A stretch of 29,106 nt of DNA from Gammaproteobacteria bacterium (GCA_003233075.1 QIKQ01000031.1:1-29106), one strand, 5' to 3'; positions 14,176 through 22,878 are shown, numbered from the stretch's first letter. Notes: a model not told the origin generated them from the sequence alone. Numbers and translations are program-made.

Positions 14176-16746
14176 TTAACTGGCCATTTGTTGCATTAAA
14201 TCTTGTGCTTCACCTTTTTGTTTATCATTACCTTCTTCCAGTACCTCGTCTAATATACTACGAGCACCTTCTGGGTCACCCATATCAATGTAGGCTTTCG
14301 CAAGATCCAACTTAGTACCCACTTCATCCACGTCCGTCATTAGGGCACTATCGCCTTCGTATTCTCCAACATCACTGCCCGCAAATTCCGCTGGATTATT
14401 CTCTGCCGGATTAAATGACACTACGTTTTCGGTATGTTCTAAGCTACTTTCTAGTTCAGCCAATTCAGATTCAAAATCTTCTGCATTGGTTTGATCACTT
14501 ATATCGAAATCAAAATCCAAATCGAAATCGTCAGCGCTGTCAGCTGTCTTAGCTGTTTTAGCGTCAGCAGTAAAATTACTTGGCGGTACAGCGGTGGCTG
14601 GTACACCATCTGAAAACAGTGCATTGGCTGGAGCAAGTTCACGACCCATTTCAACGACACGTTGCCACATTGGATCATCCTTATTTGCAACCATGTCGTT
14701 TAGCTCACTGGCTTCAAACTCAAACGAATCTGTATTTTTTGAACCATGGTAAATATCAAGAAGCTTATAACGTAAATCTAAACGGTTAGGTTCATTTTGA
14801 ATCGCTTCTTTAATCAACATTTCTGCCGCTTCGTACTTGCCGTAAGCGAAAAACACATCTGCTTCAGTGATTGGATCAGATTCTTTAGAATCAGAATTAA
14901 TATCATCCATGCCGCTGACAACAAAATCACTGAGATAGGATGATTGATCGTTAGATACTGGCTGTACGGTCGAATTCTGCATTTGACTAATCGAACTCGT
15001 CGCGTGTGACACAGAACTAGCTGCCACGTTTTGTCGCCTTGCTTGCATAGCTGAATCTTCTTCAAAATCCAAAATGCTTTCTTCGAACTCTGTGCGTGCC
15101 TTACGATGTTGACGTATGAATAAAAAGATAATGATTAACACTAAGAGTGCAACGCCACCCGCTATAGCAGACATGACTGGATTTTCTTTAAAATATTTCA
15201 GCCACTTTTTTGAAAGTACGGTAACTTGCGCAACAAAACCAGCATTTGAATCGACCAATTCATTAAACGGCTTTTCCGGAGTCTTGCCAATATTATCTAA
15301 AGACGCGAGCTCTACTTTCTTAAAGCCCGTTACTTTAAAACAATTTTTATCGTATTTGTTGTCTTCACAATATTTTCTAATAACTTTGATACATTTCTTT
15401 TCGGTAGGGTTCTTTTTACAATACTCAGTAAACTGACGTTTTTCAGCTGATGCTTCCATCGATGCCATCGCTGAAGACTTAATGTCTAACAAACGTTTCT
15501 TTTCTTTAATTTGACTTAATAATTCTTTTTTCGATTTTTCAGCGCGAATATTCCAATCTTCAAGTTTATTATTACGCTTTACAGTTGCTAAATCAGAGTT
15601 AGTTGTATCCGCTGAAGCGATTTTACTATCAGCCTTAGATTTACTATTTTGCGCGCTATCAGCAACACCTTTGGCTTTTTCGTTGCTCGGTGCTTCAAGT
15701 CTAAATATGCCTTTTTTAGGACCTGTCGTTTTTCGTGCTACTTTAGCAATAGTAACAGGCGATTGATCGCCTTGCCGCCAAACATCAGTTTGAGCTTGGT
15801 ATTGTTGCATCGCATCTGCATTAGAAAGAGCGTCTATGGTTTCTGAGTCAGGAATGACGAGCTGCGCATTTGCTTTTACTAAGTGCACATTATTATTTAT
15901 AAATGCGTTAGGATTGGCGCGTTTTATTGCCATCATGGTTTGCATTAAACTGCCCTTGCGTTTAAAACGCTTGGCTATAGCCATCATGGTTTCACCGGAT
16001 TTAACTCTATGCTTATTGCCGCTATCATCCCCTAGATCAGCAATGTTTATGCCTTCGTCATTTTTATCTAAGCCGAGTGGAATGCCGCGCGGATATTTAT
16101 CCTCTTCCTTTGCAAAGGCTGCATTGTCTTTATCTGTCGCTCTTGGTCGATCACCACGGGTGAAACTTTGTTCAGGCTGCAGTTTTTCTTTTTTGGCAAC
16201 TTGCTCTTCTTGATCAATATAGGGATTGTCACCTGACTTGTCTTTACCTGCGTCTTTGCCGCTAGGAAACCCTAAATTAGAACTGCTAGAGCTCTTTTTG
16301 GGTTTTTCAGGCTCAGCTTTCGTTGCTATTTGCCGGCTTTTGTTTGGAATAAATATAGGCGGATCAATTAACAACGCATATTCACGTAAAATTCGACCGT
16401 TACTCCAGGATACTTCTAAAAGTAAATTAAGATAAGGTTCTCTAATGCTAGCGGCTGATCGAATCTGAATATAATGTACACCGTTTGCTTTTTTTACCAC
16501 AGAAAGCTTTAAGTTTGCGAGCTTTGCGCTATATTCAATTTTTAATTTCTTAAACTCATTTGGCGAAGCTAGCTTAACTTTGAGATTATTCAATTCGCTA
16601 GAATCAATTGACAATAATTCGATTTCAGCTTTGAGTGGCTGATTCAAATAAGATTTTAAATTGATATCACCAAGACCTAAAGCAAATGCACCAAAAGGTG
16701 CTGCCAAACTGAGTAACACAATTATTTTAAACATATTCCGCAACAT
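14176..16746 (-). CDS. fimV: FimV/HubP-type polar inner-membrane protein
   Basis: The 856-aa protein has a signal peptide (1-22), the FimV N-terminal domain (GLGDINLKSYLNQPLKAEIELL, about 23-130), a LysM peptidoglycan-binding domain (about 245-300, HRVKSGETMMAIAKRF), a charged linker, a membrane segment (about 524-545), an acidic cytoplasmic region and the conserved C-terminal FimV TPR motif (TKLDLAKAYIDMGDPEGARS, near 815-856). FimV/HubP proteins organise the cell pole and are needed for type IV pili and cyclic-AMP signalling in Pseudomonas. An unusual feature is a duplicated 17-residue Cys motif just before the membrane segment (442-475). AGGGAG precedes ATG 16746 by 5 nt. The terminator at 14119-14144 ends the transcript. 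The gene sits between asd and truA, as in Pseudomonas. Confidence 0.93.
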   Translation of the reverse strand: MLRNMFKIIVLLSLAAPFGAFALGLGDINLKSYLNQPLKAEIELLSIDSSELNNLKVKLASPNEFKKLKIEYSAKLANLKLSVVKKANGVHYIQIRSAASIREPYLNLLLEVSWSNGRILREYALLIDPPIFIPNKSRQIATKAEPEKPKKSSSSSNLGFPSGKDAGKDKSGDNPYIDQEEQVAKKEKLQPEQSFTRGDRPRATDKDNAAFAKEEDKYPRGIPLGLDKNDEGINIADLGDDSGNKHRVKSGETMMAIAKRFKRKGSLMQTMMAIKRANPNAFINNNVHLVKANAQLVIPDSETIDALSNADAMQQYQAQTDVWRQGDQSPVTIAKVARKTTGPKKGIFRLEAPSNEKAKGVADSAQNSKSKADSKIASADTTNSDLATVKRNNKLEDWNIRAEKSKKELLSQIKEKKRLLDIKSSAMASMEASAEKRQFTEYCKKNPTEKKCIKVIRKYCEDNKYDKNCFKVTGFKKVELASLDNIGKTPEKPFNELVDSNAGFVAQVTVLSKKWLKYFKENPVMSAIAGGVALLVLIIIFLFIRQHRKARTEFEESILDFEEDSAMQARRQNVAASSVSHATSSISQMQNSTVQPVSNDQSSYLSDFVVSGMDDINSDSKESDPITEADVFFAYGKYEAAEMLIKEAIQNEPNRLDLRYKLLDIYHGSKNTDSFEFEASELNDMVANKDDPMWQRVVEMGRELAPANALFSDGVPATAVPPSNFTADAKTAKTADSADDFDLDFDFDISDQTNAEDFESELAELESSLEHTENVVSFNPAENNPAEFAGSDVGEYEGDSALMTDVDEVGTKLDLAKAYIDMGDPEGARSILDEVLEEGNDKQKGEAQDLMQQMAS

Positions 16747-17097
16747 AATGACTCCCTAGCTAGTCCTCGTGCAGTCTCCATCAGTAAAACTTACAAGTTG
16801 TTTTCAAAAATCTACCAACCAAATAAGTCGAGAAGATTTTAAACAACAACCAGATTTTAAGTTTAACACTCCGTTGCCACTCGAATACTAAATAATACCC
16901 TTAATTTACTCTATTTTTACTTTAGCTTGTAATTTAAAAAATGCTAAATAATTCCAGCACTTCCTAATCTAATTCGCTAACACCCAAACGCAAACTCTTT
17001 AACAAAAAACCTTGCAAGAAGTCTGCCTATTAAATACTTACATAAAATTAAGTAATTTTCTATAGTTTATAGTCTATTTATTTGAGAATTCTATACT
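16747..17097. other. fimV upstream region, no gene seen
   Basis: These 351 AT-rich bases between the asd stop codon and fimV contain no convincing coding frame, REP element or strong hairpin. They must hold the fimV promoter, but I cannot single out one convincing -35/-10 pair. Confidence 0.5.
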
Positions 17098-18120
17098 TTA
17101 CATGTAATCATTTACCAAAATTTCGGCAATCTGCACACTATTCGTAGCAGCACCCTTACGGACATTATCGGCTACCACCCAAAGATCTAAACCCCTCTCA
17201 AATGAAATGTCATTACGAATTCTGCCTACATAAACACCATCTTTATTCGCACCGTCAGTCACTGCCGTCGGGTAACCGCCATCAATTCGCTCATCTAGAA
17301 CAGTTATCCCTGGCGCATTATTAAGCAACTCAGTCGCCTTTTCAGCCGATATGGGTTTTTTAGTTTCAATATGTAAAGCTTCAGAATGACCATAAAATAC
17401 TGGAATCCGAACCGCGGTGGGATTTACCTTTATAGAGTCATCTTCAAATATTTTCTGTGTTTCCCAAACCATTTTCATTTCTTCTTTGGTATAACCATTA
17501 TCCATAAAGACATCAATTTGTGGCAAAGCATTAAAGGCAATTTGTTTTGGATAGACCTCACACTCTACGTCTTTACCATTTAGCAACTGAGCTGTTTGTT
17601 TCGCAAGCTCCTCGATCGCTTCTTTGCCTGTACCGGATACCGCTTGATAAGTAGCGACATTAATTCGATCAATGCCAACAGCGTCTTTTATCGGTTTCAA
17701 TGCGACCAACATTTGAATAGTTGAACAATTAGGATTGGCTATAATGCCACGATTTTTATAATTTTTAATTGCATGAGGATTAACTTCAGGCACCACTAAA
17801 GGAATATCGTCGTCGTAACGATACTGCGAAGTGTTATCAATCACTATACAGCCCGCTTCGACTGCTTTAGGTGCGTAAATTTTTGAAATTGATGCGCCAG
17901 CCGAAAATAAACCAATATCGGCTTTTGAAAAATCAAACTTATCTAAATCTTCGACTACACATTGCTTATTGTTAAACAATCTGGTCTTCCCCGCCGATTT
18001 TGCGCTGGCAAGTAAATAGATTTGATCGACAGGAAAATCTCTTTCCTCTAGCACTTTCAACATCGTTTCGCCAACCGCACCGGTCGCACCGACTACTGCA
18101 ACATTATATTTTTTACTCAT
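17098..18120 (-). CDS. asd: aspartate-semialdehyde dehydrogenase
   Basis: This 340-aa enzyme reduces aspartyl phosphate to aspartate semialdehyde, the branch point to lysine/diaminopimelate, threonine and methionine. The NADP-binding start is VAVVGATGAVGETML (8-22), FSAGASIS follows, and the active-site cysteine is C132 in NPNCSTIQM. RIPVFYGHSEALHIE carries the substrate-binding region and active-site His. It belongs to the shorter form found in Gram-positives and many gammaproteobacteria. The position between leuB and fimV is that of Pseudomonas asd. A 297-bp repeat-filled gap separates it from leuB, so a separate promoter is likely. Confidence 0.95.
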   Translation of the reverse strand: MSKKYNVAVVGATGAVGETMLKVLEERDFPVDQIYLLASAKSAGKTRLFNNKQCVVEDLDKFDFSKADIGLFSAGASISKIYAPKAVEAGCIVIDNTSQYRYDDDIPLVVPEVNPHAIKNYKNRGIIANPNCSTIQMLVALKPIKDAVGIDRINVATYQAVSGTGKEAIEELAKQTAQLLNGKDVECEVYPKQIAFNALPQIDVFMDNGYTKEEMKMVWETQKIFEDDSIKVNPTAVRIPVFYGHSEALHIETKKPISAEKATELLNNAPGITVLDERIDGGYPTAVTDGANKDGVYVGRIRNDISFERGLDLWVVADNVRKGAATNSVQIAEILVNDYM

Positions 18121-18196
18121 TTCTATTAACTCTTATCTTTAGTTTTACAATTATAAAATATAGACTTTGAATGTAAGTCTATTCTTGCCAGTCTTT

Positions 18197-18428
18197 GTAG
18201 CTTCGCTCGAAAGACCTGCCCTCGACATCGTGTCTCGGGCGTTCGCTGGACAAAAGTGACATTGAGTCACTTTCGTTTATCCAGCTTACCCGTGTGCTTC
18301 GCGACATAAGGACATCGTGTCCAAAATGCAGGAGGTAGAGCAACGCAGGAGTAGTTGCCGAGAGCCGGGGTAGATTCCGCTTCAACTTCTGTTGTGAATT
18401 TTTCATCTACCTCGACTCTAAAGAGCCA
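18197..18428. repeat. mosaic palindromic repeat between leuB and asd
   Basis: Starting at GTAG (18197), the stretch contains four nested or consecutive hairpins: GCCCTCGACA/TGTCTCGGGC (18218-18240), AAAGTGAC/GTCACTTT (18253-18273), CGCGACATAA followed by GGACA-TCG-TGTCC (18310-18322), then AAAATGCAGGA. A decayed REP pair follows (GTAGTTGCC...GAGCCGGGG at about 18351-18370 and CTCGACTCTAAAGAGCC at 18412-18427). The last part overlaps the 3' end of leuB. Open frames crossing this stretch look like by-products of the repeats. Confidence 0.75.
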
Positions 18429-19497
18429 ACTGTTTAATCACCGCATCAGCCATTGCTTGGGTGGTCACCGCGGTACAGCCTGCCGACATTATGTCCGGCG
18501 TACGTAAACCTAGATCGAGAACATCACTGACTGCTTTTTCAATTCGATCTGCGATTTCCGGCAAATCTAAGCTATAACGCATCATCATTGCGACTGATAA
18601 TATCGTCGCCAATGGATTAGCAGTATTGCTGCCAACTATATCAGGCGCTGAACCATGAATTGGCTCATACATGCCTTTTCCATCCGCATCCAAAGAAGCC
18701 GAGGGTAACATGCCAATGGAGCCGGTTAGCATCGCAGCCGCATCGGAGAGAATATCGCCAAACATATTGGTCGTGACCATCACATCAAACTGCGTCGGTT
18801 CTTTCACAAGTTGCATCGCAGCATTATCAACATACATATGTGATAATTCAATTTCTGGAAACTGATTGCCAATAGTTTGCATCACGGAACGCCATAATTC
18901 TGTGCATTCGAGTACATTTGCCTTATCAACAGAGCAAACTCGTTTGCCTCGTTTCAAGGCGATATCATACGCGACTCGGCCAATGCGCTCAATTTCTGCT
19001 TCGTTGTAGATCAAAGTATTGAAACCTTCACGCAAGCCATCTTTGCGAGTTCTAATTCCCCGGGGTTCGCCAAAATAAATACCGCCGGTCAGTTCACGCA
19101 CTATCATAATATCTAAGCCGGAGACAACTTCTGGTTTTAAGCTTGACGCCTCGGCAAGTTGAGGATACAAAATAGCCGGGCGTAAATTGGCAAATAAACC
19201 TAAATTAGATCGCAAACCTAGCAAGCCTTTTTCCGGGCGATCGGCAATATCCAAGGATTCCCATTTTGGGCCACCCACAGCACCCAACAAGACGGCATCT
19301 GCTTGCTTTGCTATATCGAGTGTCGCTTGCGGTAAAGGAGAGCCATATTCATCGTAAGCACAACCCCCGACTAAGGCGCTTTCTAATTCTAACGATAAAC
19401 CTTCTTCCTGACGTAAATGCTCTAATAATTTTACGGCTGCAGCGACAATTTCTGGTCCAATGCCATCGCCTGCGAGTACCGCTATTTTTTTACTCAT
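18418..19497 (-). CDS. leuB: 3-isopropylmalate dehydrogenase
   Basis: The 359-aa NAD-dependent decarboxylating dehydrogenase carries out the third leucine-specific step. It begins IAVLAGDGIGPEIV and carries RELTGGIYFGEPRG, the catalytic KANVLECT-type segment (SVDKANVLECTELW), VDNAAMQLVK and the GSAPDIVGSNTANPLA cofactor loop. It lies 4 bp after leuD and is clearly co-transcribed with leuCD. The last codons and stop (QLAL and TAG) fall within a REP-like sequence (GGCTCTTTAGAG), so the native C-terminus may have been trimmed or replaced by a repeat. Confidence 0.96.
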   Translation of the reverse strand: MSKKIAVLAGDGIGPEIVAAAVKLLEHLRQEEGLSLELESALVGGCAYDEYGSPLPQATLDIAKQADAVLLGAVGGPKWESLDIADRPEKGLLGLRSNLGLFANLRPAILYPQLAEASSLKPEVVSGLDIMIVRELTGGIYFGEPRGIRTRKDGLREGFNTLIYNEAEIERIGRVAYDIALKRGKRVCSVDKANVLECTELWRSVMQTIGNQFPEIELSHMYVDNAAMQLVKEPTQFDVMVTTNMFGDILSDAAAMLTGSIGMLPSASLDADGKGMYEPIHGSAPDIVGSNTANPLATILSVAMMMRYSLDLPEIADRIEKAVSDVLDLGLRTPDIMSAGCTAVTTQAMADAVIKQLAL

Positions 19498-19501
19498 ATG
19501 C

Positions 19502-20152
19502 TTATGCCTTTATTTCAACAAACAACCAAGGGGCCTGTTTACGCCTTTGTTCTTCGTATTTTTTAATTTCATCTTGATATTGCATTGTTAAGCCAATCTC
19601 ATCGAGACCATCGAGTAAACATTGCTTACGAAAATTATCTATTTCAAATTTCAAAATATCGCCATTGGGAATCGTAATTGTTTGCTGTTCTAAATCAATC
19701 AGCAAATTAATTGGCTGCTCCAAACTGGATATTTCAAATAAATTATTAACTTGTTCCTCGCTTAGTTGAATAGGCAACAAGGCGTTCTTAAAACAATTAC
19801 TATAAAAAATATCAGCAAAACTAGGCGCTATTATCACTCGAAAACCATAATCATCTAATGCCCAAGGCGCGTGCTCGCGAGATGAACCACAGCCAAAATT
19901 TTCACGCGTTAGCAATATGCTTGCGGCCTGATAACAATCTTTATTTAAAATAAAATCTGGATTGACTGGTCGAATAGAATTATCCATTCCAGGTTCGCCG
20001 CTGTCTAAATAACGCCAATCATCAAATAAGTTAGGACCAAACCCTGAACGCTTAATCGATTTTAAAAATTGTTTTGGTATGATCTGATCAGTATCGACAT
20101 TGCTGCGATCTAATGGTACGACCTTACCTGTGTGTTTATTAAATTGTCGCAT
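19502..20152 (-). CDS. leuD: 3-isopropylmalate dehydratase small subunit
   Basis: The 216-aa swivelling domain subunit works with LeuC to isomerise 2-isopropylmalate to 3-isopropylmalate. The motifs VVPLDRSNVDTDQIIPKQFL, ENFGCGSSREHAPWAL and FADIFYSNCFKNALLP are characteristic. Length is that of the proteobacterial LeuD. It starts with ATG at 20152 with AGGCG upstream, 13 bp after the leuC stop codon, and is followed by leuB after 4 bp. Confidence 0.96.
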   Translation of the reverse strand: MRQFNKHTGKVVPLDRSNVDTDQIIPKQFLKSIKRSGFGPNLFDDWRYLDSGEPGMDNSIRPVNPDFILNKDCYQAASILLTRENFGCGSSREHAPWALDDYGFRVIIAPSFADIFYSNCFKNALLPIQLSEEQVNNLFEISSLEQPINLLIDLEQQTITIPNGDILKFEIDNFRKQCLLDGLDEIGLTMQYQDEIKKYEEQRRKQAPWLFVEIKA

Positions 20153-20165
20153 AACTATCGCCTAA

Positions 20166-21563
20166 TCAAGCAGTAAAATTAACAAAATGTCCTGCAATTG
20201 CCGTTGCTGCCGCCATTGCCGGACTAACCAAATGAGTTCGACCACCCTGCCCTTGTCGACCTTCAAAATTTCGATTTGAAGTGGATGCACAGCGTTCGCC
20301 GCTCTCTAATCGATCGGCATTCATCGCCAAACACATCGAGCAACCTGGCTCACGCCATTCAAACCCTGATTCAATAAAAATTAGATCTAAACCCTCTTGT
20401 TCAGCCTGTTGCTTTACTAGGCCAGAACCAGGCACAATCATCGCCAGCTTTATCGAAGTCGCTACCTTTTTACCTTTCACCATTTGCGCTGCAATGCGGA
20501 TATCCTCGATGCGTGAATTAGTACAAGAACCGATAAAAATTTTGTCTGGCTTAATTTCTGTGATCGCTGTGTTTGCCTTTAGACCCATGTAGTCCAAAGC
20601 GCGTTGCATATTTTCACGCTTAACATTATCCTTTTCTTTTGCAGGATCAGGTACCGAGCCTTCAATACCCACGACCATTTCAGGTGAGGTGCCCCAAGTA
20701 ACTTGCGGGCTAATATCTTTCGCATCTAACTTAACAAGCTGATCAAAACTTGCGTCCGGATCGGATTTTAAATCTAACCAAGTCTCTACCGCTTGCGACC
20801 AGTGCTCTTCGCTAGGCGCATAAACTCGGCCCTTAACATAATCGATTGTTTTTTGATCCACCGCAATTAGGCCCGCTCGAGCGCCCGCCTCGATTGTCAT
20901 ATTGCAAAGTGTCATTCGCCCTTCCATCGTTAATTCTTCTATCACATTACCAGCAAACTCAATAGTATATCCAGTACCACCCGCCGTACCAATTTTACCA
21001 ATAATCGCTAAAGCGATATCTTTGCCAGTCACGCCAGAATGTAACTCTCCGCTTACTTCCACTTTCATGTTTTTGGATTTCTTTTGCAGCAAACATTGTG
21101 TTGCTAAGACATGCTCCACTTCTGAAGTACCAATACCAAATGCCAACGCGGCAAAAGCACCGTGTGTTGATGTATGCGAATCACCGCACACCAAAGTCAT
21201 ACCTGGCAAGGTCGCACCTAACTCAGGACCAATGACATGGACAATGCCCTGGCGTCTGTCATTCATATCAAATTCAGTAATGCCGAAATCCCGGCAGTTC
21301 TGACCTAAAGTTTCTACTTGGATGCGAGAGATTGGGTCAACGATTCCTTTCGAGCGATCCGTCGTTGGTACATTATGATCGGGTGTCGCTAATGCTGAAC
21401 TTGCACGCCAAACGTCACGACTAGCAAGCCGTAAGCCTGCAAATGCTTGGGGTGAAGTAACTTCGTGTACAAGATGACGATCTATATATAATAAGGAAGC
21501 CTCAGCATCATTTCGCACTACATGTGCATCCCATAATTTGTCATAAAGTGTTCTTGCTGCCAT
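20166..21563 (-). CDS. leuC: 3-isopropylmalate dehydratase large subunit
   Basis: This aconitase-superfamily subunit holds the 4Fe-4S cluster and the main active site. Visible features are the cluster cysteines in IGSCTNSRIEDIR and EPGCSMCLAMN, the substrate motifs CGDSHTSTHGAFA and SNRNFEGRQGQGGRTHLVSP, and the ATQCLLQKK strand. I start it at ATG 21563 (MAARTLYDKLWD), 465 aa, because GGAG lies 9 nt upstream; the frame remains open to a TTG at 21581. It is the first gene of leuCDB. A promoter and a LysR box lie upstream, so it is probably activated by the divergent regulator. Confidence 0.96.
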   Translation of the reverse strand: MAARTLYDKLWDAHVVRNDAEASLLYIDRHLVHEVTSPQAFAGLRLASRDVWRASSALATPDHNVPTTDRSKGIVDPISRIQVETLGQNCRDFGITEFDMNDRRQGIVHVIGPELGATLPGMTLVCGDSHTSTHGAFAALAFGIGTSEVEHVLATQCLLQKKSKNMKVEVSGELHSGVTGKDIALAIIGKIGTAGGTGYTIEFAGNVIEELTMEGRMTLCNMTIEAGARAGLIAVDQKTIDYVKGRVYAPSEEHWSQAVETWLDLKSDPDASFDQLVKLDAKDISPQVTWGTSPEMVVGIEGSVPDPAKEKDNVKRENMQRALDYMGLKANTAITEIKPDKIFIGSCTNSRIEDIRIAAQMVKGKKVATSIKLAMIVPGSGLVKQQAEQEGLDLIFIESGFEWREPGCSMCLAMNADRLESGERCASTSNRNFEGRQGQGGRTHLVSPAMAAATAIAGHFVNFTA

Positions 21564-21589
21564 TAACTTAAGCTCCGTCAAATAACCTA

Positions 21590-21744
21590 CCCCGCCGCAA
21601 GCGGACAGGGTATTGTTTCCTAATAGATTTCGCTCCGCGCGAAGTGAATTCGCACGGGCAAGCCCAATTTATATGGGGGGGATAATTCCATTCTCCCCCT
21701 TTAAACCCCCAATGGGTTGTGCCCGCAGCAAGCTGCGGGGTAGC
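21590..21744. repeat. palindromes in the leuC leader
   Basis: The leuC 5' untranslated region holds CCCC-G-CCGC-AA-GCGG-ACAGGG (21590-21610), a TTCGC/GCGAA inverted pair (about 21629-21643), GGGGGA/TCCCCC arms around 21677-21700, and CCCGCAGC-AA-GCTGCGGG followed by GTAGC (21722-21744). The last has the outer frame of the REP palindromes (CCCG...CGGG then GTAG-like bases) with a different arm. They lie downstream of the predicted leuC start site, so they would be transcribed. Confidence 0.6.
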
Positions 21745-21771
21745 TAAATCTTATGTATTACCTATGTTGGT

Positions 21772-21800
21772 ATAATAGGCCCTATCGCATTATTACACAA
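21772..21800 (-). promoter_or_regulatory. leuC promoter
   Basis: TATTAT (21772-21777) lies 17 nt from TTGTGT (21795-21800). Transcription would start near 21765, giving a leader of about 200 nt. The -10 differs from consensus at one base; the -35 is poor, as expected for a promoter that needs an activator. The LysR box is centred about 65 nt upstream. Confidence 0.6.
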
Positions 21801-21822
21801 ATTCATTATTTTCATGCATTCT

Positions 21823-21837
21823 ATTCCCAATGGGAAT
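21823..21837. promoter_or_regulatory. LysR-type operator (T-N11-A palindrome)
   Basis: ATTCCCAATGGGAAT is a perfect 6-bp inverted repeat around AAT and fits the LysR T-N11-A rule exactly. It lies 43 nt before the lysR start codon and about 65 bp upstream of the predicted leuC start site, the usual recognition-site position for LysR activators. Confidence 0.75.
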
Positions 21838-21879
21838 ACTATAATAAGACTACATTAACTTCATAATGAGAAAATAGGC

Positions 21880-22770
21880 ATGGATACAGATTCACTGAAC
21901 GCATTCTTAGCCGTTGCAAAACATCAATCTTTCACCCAGGCCTCCGCTCAATTATTCATTACTCAATCGGCAATCAGCAAACGAATATCCCAGTTCGAAA
22001 TTTCTTTGGGTGTTAAATTATTCGATCGAATTGGTCATCGCACTCGCTTAACGGAAGCGGGAAACCTTTTATTGCCACGTGCTGAACAAATCTTATTAGC
22101 AATTGATGACTGCAAAAGGCAATTAAGCAATTTAAATCAAGAAGTAAGCGGTACTTTAAAGATTGGCACTAGTCATCACATTGGATTACATCGCTTGCCC
22201 AAAGTATTGAAACAGTTTAAGCAAGAATACCCTTTGGCAGAGCTAAACATTGAATTTCAGGACTCGGAAGAAGCCTGTCGCCATGTCGAACAAGGCCATA
22301 TTGAATTAGCCATAGTGACTCTGCCGACCGACAAAGGCGCAGCCAACAAAAAAGCCTTAGTTTTGGATACATTATGGGTGGATCAACTTTTACCTGTCAT
22401 TAGTCCTAATCATGAACTCGCTAAATTAAAAAAAGTGAGCCTACAACAAATAGCGCAAGTTGATGCAATACTACCAGCCCAAGGAACTTTTACTCGCAGC
22501 TTATTAGAAAGCGTACTGACAAAAATAGATTTAACTCTTAGTTCCTCGATGGCAACCAATTACCTGGAAACGATTAAAATGCTCGTCAGTGTAGGCTTAG
22601 GCTGGTCAGTCTTGCCAAAAACAATGATCGATCGAGACTTAAAAATTCTAAGAATAAAAGAACTGGAGATCCGCCGACCACTGGGCATAGTGACACATCC
22701 GGACCATAGCTTATCAAATGCCGCTAGGGCACTGATAAAAACCCTGCATTCTGTTACTGATATAAAATAA
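21880..22770 (+). CDS. LysR-family transcriptional regulator, probably of leuCDB
   Basis: The 296-aa regulator has an N-terminal winged helix-turn-helix (about 1-60: LNAFLAVAKHQSFTQASAQL, then QSAISKRISQFE, then VKLFDRIGHRTRLTEAG) and a C-terminal periplasmic-binding-protein-like effector domain (GTLKIGTSHHIGLHRLP onwards, to about 290). It is transcribed divergently from leuC, with a T-N11-A operator between them. A LysR gene adjoins leuC in pseudomonads too, so control of leucine synthesis is the natural inference. The effector cannot be read from sequence; 2-isopropylmalate or leucine would be candidates. Confidence 0.88.
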   Translation: MDTDSLNAFLAVAKHQSFTQASAQLFITQSAISKRISQFEISLGVKLFDRIGHRTRLTEAGNLLLPRAEQILLAIDDCKRQLSNLNQEVSGTLKIGTSHHIGLHRLPKVLKQFKQEYPLAELNIEFQDSEEACRHVEQGHIELAIVTLPTDKGAANKKALVLDTLWVDQLLPVISPNHELAKLKKVSLQQIAQVDAILPAQGTFTRSLLESVLTKIDLTLSSSMATNYLETIKMLVSVGLGWSVLPKTMIDRDLKILRIKELEIRRPLGIVTHPDHSLSNAARALIKTLHSVTDIK

Positions 22771-22790
22771 ATACCAGCAGGCAAATAAAA

Positions 22791-22877
22791 ATGACTCAAA
22801 AACAACAATCAATAGAAAATACTGGTTCAGTGTGTCAATTTTTTGCCGATAAATTTTTAAGAACTGGAAAATACTAA
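22791..22877 (+). CDS. possible 28-residue small protein after lysR
   Basis: ATG at 22791 opens a frame reading MTQKQQSIENTG, then SVCQFFADKFLRTGKY, which ends with TAA at 22875-22877, 2 nt before a 9-bp hairpin. It starts 20 nt after the lysR stop codon, with a weak AGCAGG upstream. The tidy fit between lysR and the hairpin is its only support, and it may be chance. Confidence 0.25.
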   Translation: MTQKQQSIENTGSVCQFFADKFLRTGKY

Positions 22878-22878
22878 T

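Noticed and set aside
15836..16213. 125-codon open frame on the plus strand opposite fimV
   Set aside because: It is the longest antisense frame but lies over the FimV LysM and linker region. Its protein looks like a reverse-complement artefact, and no promoter or ribosome binding site is apparent.
16226..16435. Open frames on the plus strand opposite fimV, leuC, accD, purF and metZ
   Set aside because: They are antisense to genes with clear family identity, show no recognisable motifs, and have no ribosome binding sites or operon context.
18179..18406. Open frame of 75 codons on the minus strand between leuB and asd
   Set aside because: It lies wholly inside the mosaic palindromic repeat, its composition follows the hairpins, and it has no ribosome binding site or family resemblance.
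21564..21771. leuC leader considered as a leucine-peptide attenuator
   Set aside because: No short frame with consecutive leucine codons upstream of a T-tract terminator was seen; the hairpins look like repeat palindromes.
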